DNA from: Strongylocentrotus purpuratus
Taxonomy: Eukaryota > Echinodermata > Echinoidea > Camarodonta > Strongylocentrotidae
DNA length: 64,000 nt
Assembly (NCBI RefSeq): GCF_000002235.5
Contig: NW_022145606.1
Location: forward strand, 47,479,274-47,543,273
Direction of reading: 5' to 3'
Numbering within the stretch: position 1 is the first letter of the stretch; every line of letters starts with the position of its first letter. The position numbers were made by a program, and so were the translations under genes. This document shows, one piece after another, positions 18,846 through 27,800 of this stretch. The notes below the pieces were generated by a model. It was not told the DNA's origin and did no database searches. It was given only the letters and a program-made list of their open reading frames with translations.

Positions 18846-21800
18846 GTAAATTTCTAATGGAATTTGTTGACACTTGATTCATCAGAATTCAGATATTTAT
18901 TTGACTGTATTTCAGTCAAACTGTTCATTTGTCAATCTTCCTTTGCAGACATATTCAGCTCAAAACTAGACTAGAGACGAGTCTAGACCTTCGTAGTCTA
19001 GTCTAGATCTATCAGTTATATAACCAAAAACATGTTAGTTACTTTAATCTGTTATTAACAGATGTTAATGAAACAGAGCTACTGCTGCATCAAAATTGTA
19101 TCGTGATTCACATGATTCATGTCAGAGCTCTAGTAATGTATTTAGTTATCTATAAGCATGCTAAGCTAATTGAGTGTTTATTTGAAATGATCTAACTTAA
19201 TTAGTTTGATGATTGTTACGTTTTTTCTTTCATCCCAGGGCCCATGCAGGGCCTACAGTACTCGGTAGTTCTTTTATTTTGACATTTTGTTTTGTTTTGT
19301 TCTAGACCTGTATGTAACTTCTAGCTTCATGCATCAAATAAAGTAATAGCACAAGTTGTCCTTTAATACTGTCCAACATAACTTTAGTTAATAGCCTCTC
19401 AATCAATGTATTTATCAGTTATGTATTTTGTATTAAGACATGTCTTGTGGCACTTGCAACAATATCAAAGTACTTGATTGTTTATGTTTTCCTATTGCTT
19501 AACCATGTCAGTAGTTTATAATGTTGCATTTCTATACTTTTAGTAGGAACTTCTTCTTTCACGGGTTTCCAACTTCCTTCAGCATAATTGAGCCGAGCGC
19601 ATCTCATCTTTCGGAACTATTCATTTTAGTTTTTCACATTCATGTGTGAAGCCGAAGTTTACTGGACTGTACACAATCTTTTTTTCTATATTTTCAGAAA
19701 TCTCTTCTTCCAGGTTTCCACCTTCCTTCCGCTAGGCCTAGGAGTAAAGCTGTTGTTGTTCATCAACAGCTTCAGTTTATGTGTTCTGAAAAGATGTTTT
19801 TAAAAGCTCTGTAGCAACCTGTGTTTGTGCTCAATTTTTTTTTTACTGCTAAATTTCTATTGTCATCAGAAGCCCCTCATACAAGGCTCTAAAAGGTTTC
19901 CTTTTTACTCTTTAAAATCTTAACCAGAGAGCCTTCGTGGAATCAAACTTGAATTTTAAAAATTGCTTCTGTTTTGGTTTGTAAAATTGCGTCTAGTTTA
20001 TTCTGTACATGTAAATGTCTAGATCAAAGGACATGTACACTGTTTGTACTCTCTATTATTTTACTGTTACAGTTGTAGGAACCTATTCTTTCGAGCTTCA
20101 AACTTCATACAGCTTGGAGTTAAGCTGATGTTTTTCATCCACGCGGCCACCACATCTCAACTTTAGGAGCTTTTCATTTTACATCAAATTTTCATCTTCA
20201 AATTTTCATCTTCAAATCGTCAGAAATCTCTTCTTCCGGACATCCATTTTTCTACGGCTCGGAGTCAAGCTGGTGTTTGTCATCGATGGTACACCGCCAG
20301 AGCTGAAGTGGGAGGAGATCGCCAGAAGAAATGAAGTAAGGCTTGGAGGAGGAGGAGGAGGAGGAGCCAGAGGAGGACGGGGAGGATGGAGAGGAAGAGG
20401 AAGAGGTGGTGGAGGAGGAGGAGTAAGGAAGGCTTCAAGATCCCATTTTACCTGTTGGTTAAAAGAGGTAAACATGATGATGAAGTATAGAGGGGATGGA
20501 CAATCAAAGTATTGGAAACAAAACTGTTGGTAATTGTTTCTTTTATCTTATGTTTGTCCTCAAAGCATTGTCCAAAGAGTCTCATATTATCGTCACCGTC
20601 AACCGTATTTGAAATTAAGTGTTTGTAAATGCTAAATTTAAAAAAAGTTGTCATCAAATATCTGCACTCTTAGGTTAGCCTATTGTCAAAATGTTTTAAA
20701 AATTGTATGAAATCTCCTATTTGTTTATTTGCAGGAGCTGTATTTGAATTTTAAAATGGAGGAGAGTGGGGCGGGGGTTCTTAATTGCACTCTGCTCTCA
20801 GTTATTATTTCACTGATTTAGGTGTAATATTTCAAGTTTGGGGTTATTTCTTGTTTTGTTTCCAGTGTCAAGAATTATTGGAACTGATGGGAGTGCCGTG
20901 CATCCAGAGCAAGGGAGAAGCAGAAGCTATGTGTGCTGCACTGAACAGTGCTGGGGTTAGTTTACGCAGTCATATCTCACTAGAAGTTGATTTACTATAA
21001 TTTCGCTATTTCCCAGTGTTATCTCTTTAATTTGCCTTCTGTTTGTGTCTGTCTGCATGGCTCTCTCTCTCCTGCCCACCTCCCCCTCTCTCTCTCCCCC
21101 CTCCCTCTTTCTCTCGCTCTCTCTCTCTCTCTCTCCATCCCTTCTCTTTTTCTCTATTGATCTTTCTTTCCTTCTCTCTCCTCCTCCTCCTCATCCTCTC
21201 TCTCTCTCCTCTTTTCCTGCAATTTATTTAAAGTTGTTAGCGTTCCTCTTTATGTCTTTTTCTCATACATACTGTAACTCTTCAGGTATTGATCTGTGAA
21301 ACAATACAAGATAGCACCCCCCCCCCCCCCCCCCCCCTCTGCCCCTTCCTCCAAATTGCATATCTCACTTATTGTGTTCTGAACATTTTAGTGTTGATGA
21401 TAAACATTTTCATTTGTATTAAATACAACCAAAAATAACACTGAAGAGATAGCAAAATAGTACAATACCTAATTAATTTATATTTGCATCGTGATATTTT
21501 TAGTTTTACTGCTCTTCCTCCAGATTGTAGATGGTTGTATGACTGAGGACGGGGATGCCTTTCTCTACGGGGCTCGCATCGTTTATAGAAACCTCAATAT
21601 GGCCACAGGAAAGGTATGGTGTATTACAGTCGAACCTGCTTTAGTGACCACCTGTATAGTAAGACCACCTGTCTACAAAGACCACCTGTATAGAAAGACC
21701 ACATTTTTAGTTTCCCTTTAAAATGGTTTCTCATTGAAACATGTACTAAAGGAACCTGGGCTGCGACTCACGAAACCATCATAAGTACAAGTTGAGCGAC

Positions 21801-24800
21801 ATCCCATTGAAACGTGTGTATTAAGTTTAACACGCATTTCAATGGGATGTCACTGAACTTGTACTTATGACGGTTTCATGAGACGCAGCCCTGTACACAA
21901 AGACCACTTTTCTTGTCTCCCTTGGGTGGTCTTTATAGACAGGTTTCACTGTACCTTCATTATGTACAGTATGTCATACGGGATGAACATTATGAATATA
22001 AATACGTTCAATCAATGTACGTGTTTAGTTATAAATTCTATTGATAACTTTTACAATTAAGACATATTAGGATGTATGATTTCTTGCACATGCTTTCACA
22101 AATTTAGGTACTTATAAATCATGACGATAAATAACGGCAAACAAGTTTGTACATAATACTGGTTTCTTATATAGAACTTATACCTACAGTATAACTATTA
22201 CCCAGGAGTGGTCACTGAAATCAATTACTATACTGCACATTCTGGTACACATTCTCCACTCCCTGGGGAGCATTCCAGCTAGTCACCTTTGTTTGGGGCG
22301 CACATGCTAATCCAACCTCAGTGACGATCACATACTACCAAATTAACACCTGGGTGGAGAGGAGCAACATAGATGAAATGCCTTGCTCAAGGACGTAAAT
22401 GCAGTACCTGGGCTCGAACCCACGACCTTTGCATTTCCAGTCAAGTGACTAAACCACAAGACTACGACACCTCTACATAGATGGCTGCACTTGGATGAAA
22501 ATATTTGGAAAAGGAAGGAAAAAAATATCTAGGTCAAACTATCCTATGAAAGCATTTCAGAAGCGATCATGAATATTAAATATTACAATAATACATATAT
22601 GTACTTTGTATGTCTGTTTAATTTCTGCCCTAATTGACCTGGGGGGTGTTTCACAAAGATCCTAAGTCAAAGTTAACTCTAAGTTGGACTTGAACACTAT
22701 GGAGTGCCATTTGTAGCCTTAAATTAAAATATATTAAAAAGCAAATAATTCAAGTATTTTAAACTTTATATAAATTCCACATCAAGAACATGAATTCTCC
22801 TTGATAATAAGAAAATATGAATGTTTTGAATCAACATGTTATGCCATTTTAAAGAACTTTTACAAAATATTTTCATATATGCTAATGGCTTTCCAAAATT
22901 GTTAATTCCAATTAATACAGTAGCAACTTTGTAAAAGTTATTTTAAAAAGCATTTAATGTTGATTCAAATCATTCTTATTTTCTATTATCAAGGAGATTT
23001 CATGTTCTTGACGTGGAATATAAGAAAAGTCTAAAATACTTCAATTTTTGCTTTTGGAAATATTTAATTTTAAGGCTACGAATGGCTCTCCATAATTTTT
23101 AAGTCCAACGAACAGAGATAAGTTCAACTTTATCTTATTGAAACACCCCCCTGTACAATCAATTCTCTCTTTGATTACAGGTGGACTGTTACCGTATGGA
23201 TGATATAGAGACCAAGCTGGACTTGGATCGCAGACGGCTCGTAGCGCTCGCCATCCTCCTAGGGTGTGACTATCTTCCCAAAGGAGTGCCGGGTAAGACA
23301 TAGAGGCTTCGGTTGGATCAGAAGGTGCGATCTTGCATTTAATCTCTCTACCCCCTTTCGTACCTGCACCCTCTCACCCTCTTTTTTCCCCTGACTCGCT
23401 CTTTCTCTCCTCTCTCTCTCTTTCATTCTCTTTTTCATTATCATATTTCCTACCGGTATTGCCTTTTTCTCTATATCCCTCTATTTCTTTTACAATTTCC
23501 CCCTTCTTCTTCGTCTGTTGCTACATGTATTTTTTCTCTTCTCTTGTAATTTGTTTCCAATCTCTCTCTCTACCTCTTAATGTCTCTTATTCTCTCACTC
23601 TCTGTCTTCTCTCGTCCTATTTCTTAAGTTCTTTTACTTTATGCTATTTCTCAGGATTGGTCCTCTAACAAGTTACTTTTACGTGAAATTCTTTAAATGG
23701 TACGTTAAGCTCCTTAGAACTATAAGCTAAGAAAGATAGCCAACAGTCTTTTTCAAGACTACACAAACAGTCCTTTTCAGGACTACACACCCTCAAGAAA
23801 GATAACCAAGAGTCCTTTTCAGGACTCCCCAATCCTCCCTCTCACATGGTGCACCCGCAAGCCTACTGTATCAAATATTTCTTGTTAGTCACTCTTTTTA
23901 TTTTCAGGGGCTGGAAAGGAGGGTGCCATGCGGGGTTTGTATGTACCTTGTGCCCTTACACTGCTTAGTCTGCTGTCAAAGACCCTACCAGATATTTTAA
24001 TCAACAAACTAGAGAAACGCCAAGGTGGTTTCAGAAGTCGACTCTTTTTTCAGTATATAAACGTAATAATGACTGCTTTAATTTTCGAGACATAGTTGTT
24101 TTTATACGCTCTGGAAACTTATATAGCAAAATATTTTCTGTTGTCATTCTCTTTATTTTCAGGGGTTGGGAAGGAGGTTGCCATGAGGTTCATGAAGTCT
24201 CTCCCAAGCTCTGTTGACCCCCTCAACCTATTCCAGGACTGGAGAGGAGGTTGTGATTCAACTTGTTTAACAAATGAGGAACGAGATGTCAGGAAGTAAG
24301 GATAAAATGTTATTCTCTGGTGTTGGGGTAATACAGTCAATCCTGTCTTTAGCGACCGCCCACGGGGAAACACAAACAGTTGTCTTTGTAGACAGGTTTT
24401 CAAGGGAAACAAAAAATGTGCTCTTTGTAGACAGGTGGTCACTGAAGCAGTTTTGACTGTACATGCCATTGATGATATTTCGCCAAAACAAAAACTACTG
24501 TGTAGTTGGGTTTTTACAGACGTGTATCAATTAATATATGATTATTTATGTATCGGGACCAACCTTTAACATCACCATCTGAAAGACGTGACTCGGTTTC
24601 AAACCTGCGTCTTTGGCTGAATCAGTTTGTAACTTCCATTGTTAGCCCGAGTCACATTATGACATAGTCTTATCTCTACCTTTGTAATTATGCCCTGATG
24701 CTAAAAGAAAAGTTTTCCTCTTGATCTCAGTTCTTAGCTATAATCCTGAGAGTACTTTTTGGACACTATCTGTTTAAAGTGACCAGGTTACATTGCCTCA

Positions 24801-27800
24801 AATTCTGAAACAAAATCCTGGATTTAGCTCGTGCTGCAATCATAATTATGAACCTTTAGGTCGGTCAGGAATCCCATGACTTTTACAAGCCTGTCTGATT
24901 ATCAAGATATTTGTGATTGGAAATCAAACTCATTTTTTTCATTTTTTTAACAGTTTTTATAACACTACATTCTATTGGGGAAAATGAGTATGGTAAACCC
25001 GGTCACTCAAAGATTTTTACTTTTCTGAGGCACTTCTTGATCACTTTGAAGTGCAATTTTTTTAGTGCTTCAATATTACACCATATCACAGACATTGACA
25101 ACACGGGGTCATGCATCAGATTTAACATTGTTAAACGATGCCTTTAATGTATGAGTAACTCTCTAATCCAATGTTTGTTGTCGCCTGAACAGGAAATCTG
25201 TGAGAGTTGAAGGGTTTCCGAACCAGAATGTGATCAAGGAGTTCCTTCAGAATAAGGAGACACCGCCTACTCATCACAGTGAATGGAGAAGACCCCTCCT
25301 GCTTCACCTTCAGGTACGGTCAAAATGTAGCCTCTTATGCCTCGGTCACACCTTTGCGTATTTGGCTTGCGTATTGCTGTGTATTTATGGCAAGCCGTTT
25401 TAACATTAATTCCTATTTCTCGATATCAAGAAATGATTTTCTGTTGTAAAGCAATAGTAATTCTTGATATCAAGAAATAGGAATAAAGGTTAAACGGCTT
25501 GCCATAAATAGGCAGCAATACGCAAGCCAAAAACGGAAAGGTATGACTGAGGCATTAGAGGTTAGCTTAAGCTTCCTATGTGAAGTTTCAATTGTTGTAA
25601 AGAACAGTTTGGCCTGCACCCTGTCGATAAAGATCTTGTTTTTGATCTTTAGATTAATCATTGATATTTATTTATGTTCCATCCTGAACAGCAATTCAAC
25701 CTGGTCAAAATGGAATGGCCCATCGAGTACACGCAGGAGAAGGTCGTTCCTTTGATGACCTTGTATGACCTCACCCATATGAACTCTGACCGTAAAGGTC
25801 GCCTAACTCCCGCTACAGTCGTAAAACTCCGTGTTCGACAAGGTGTACCGTGTGCGGAGGTCAAATGGCATAAGCCTGGTGAGTTGAAAATAATTTTTTT
25901 TTAATATCTAAATTTGTTTTTATTCTTCACAATCAGTGCTTGCTGTGGTGCAGGCTTCTTCAGACCTTTAAAGCCTGTCTGTAATAGTTTGGCCAGGAGG
26001 GATGAGACCACCCAGTGTGGTCACTGACAGGTGGTTATCTCATCAACTCGGCTCTCAATTAACACAAGAAAAAGAGGATCGTGGGGGACCAACGAGCACT
26101 GCTTAGGAATTGTTTTCTATATAGAGGGAGCAAGTAGTTACAAGTAATACAGAGGGGCTTTAACAATTGTATCTTTTGGGGGAAATTCTGGTTAATACGA
26201 CAGAATGATCATATCGCCCGTAGGTATATCCCTTGATTTTGTGTCACATTTATCAATGGATTTACAGCAGAGTTGGAATTTAACTTGAATTTCATATTTT
26301 TGAATACTAACAGAAGAAGACAAGGAAAATGATGAGGACTGTGAGCCTTTCTATACGACGGTGGAGGAGAGAGAACTCTTCACATCGGCCTACCCTGATG
26401 TGATGGAACAGTTTATGGTTGCCATGGATATGAAGAAAGCCAAAGGTGAGATCAATTTCCAAAGTGTAACTTTTTCTTTTTGTTTTTCATGTTTTTATCT
26501 TTTTTTTATGGTAAAGCATCATCATTATGCGGAAAAATAGACTTATTCTTTTCATTGTTTGAAGTTATTGTTAGACATTCTGAAAGGTTTTAACTAAGTA
26601 AAGATTGGTAGTATTGAAGAAAAATTGAGCAACTCCAAATCCAATACATGGAAATTATCCTTGGGGCTTTTCAACAAAAAATTGAGATCGAAATTCTTTA
26701 AAGGAATGGAATTTCTAGATATGAGATGCTGATCATCCCCATTGCATGTATTAATATTAAAACTTAATTACAACATACAACTTCTCCTGGTTGTGAATTT
26801 GTTTTAGATGTAACCATGATTTATTTGTTCATGTATCTTTTTCTGTGTTTGCTAAGGACGAGGGAAGAAGAAAAAGGAGACGTCTTCCTCTACGCAGCAG
26901 GAAGGATCGACGGTGGATGATCATCGTGTTGTCATGGATACCGCATCCGAGCATCCGTGTGATGATTTTCATGAACCTTTCACCCTTGACCAGGAAAATC
27001 CTCTCAAGGTCGACCATACACCATCACAAGCAGAAAGTTGTCATGGAAACAAGATAGGGAGTAGAGAACTTGAATCATCACATGGAACAGATGGTGATCG
27101 TGCTGGAAGACGCAGAGCTCCGTCTCAAGGAGTAACACGTCATGGTGATGCCGATGAGGAGGACATGCTGAGGAAGTTGATAAACCTCTCTCTGCATGAT
27201 GGAAGATTAGAGATGATCTTAAAAGGAGGCGGAGGAGGAGGAATAGAAAGAGGGGGAGGAGGAGCAAGAGTAGAACTAAGAAGAGGAGAAGGAGGAAGAT
27301 GTTCTGGAAAAACAGCAGATGGAGTGCAAGAAGATGAAACAAGACTAAAGAGGATACCAATTAGGGACAAGAAAGCTAAACCAGGAAAAAAATGCTTGAG
27401 TGGAAAAGATTTGAATTCGGGAAAAGAATGTTCAAGAGGAATTACTCATGAAGGAATGTCATCCTTGAAAAGCAAATCTCTGCCAGTAGGTCTGGGAACT
27501 AAAGAAAGGACAATGACCAAGGATAATGTTCTTGTAACTAAAGTAACTGAAGACATTGACACTGAAGGAAAAGAAAAGGAGAGGGATGGGGAGGAAGAAG
27601 GAGAATCTTTTATAGAGGTTTTACCGTTATCCCAAAGACTTGGTTGTCATTCGTTGCGTGGATTCATCCCCAACTCTAGGAGAATCGGAAATCAAAATTC
27701 ATCATGTGCCACATCAAATGCTGCAAAAAGAATTGATCACTTGTCAGATGATGAATCAGATCCAGAAATGCAAAGTACAATACCACAATTGTGCCATGAG

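Noticed and set aside
20336..20341. GTAAGG as the donor of GEN1 exon 2
   Set aside because: Reading through reaches SRSHFTCWLKE, homologous to human GRSHFKSVLRE, and the donor at 20468 gives the correct phase for exon 3.
22395..22475. Possible tRNA gene on the minus strand with GGTTCGAGCCC
   Set aside because: B box only, embedded in a longer dispersed repeat; the acceptor ends do not pair.
24025..24030. GTGGTT at 24025 as donor for the duplicate exon 6
   Set aside because: It leaves phase 1, which does not fit exon 7; only the GTATGT at 23939 is phase-compatible.
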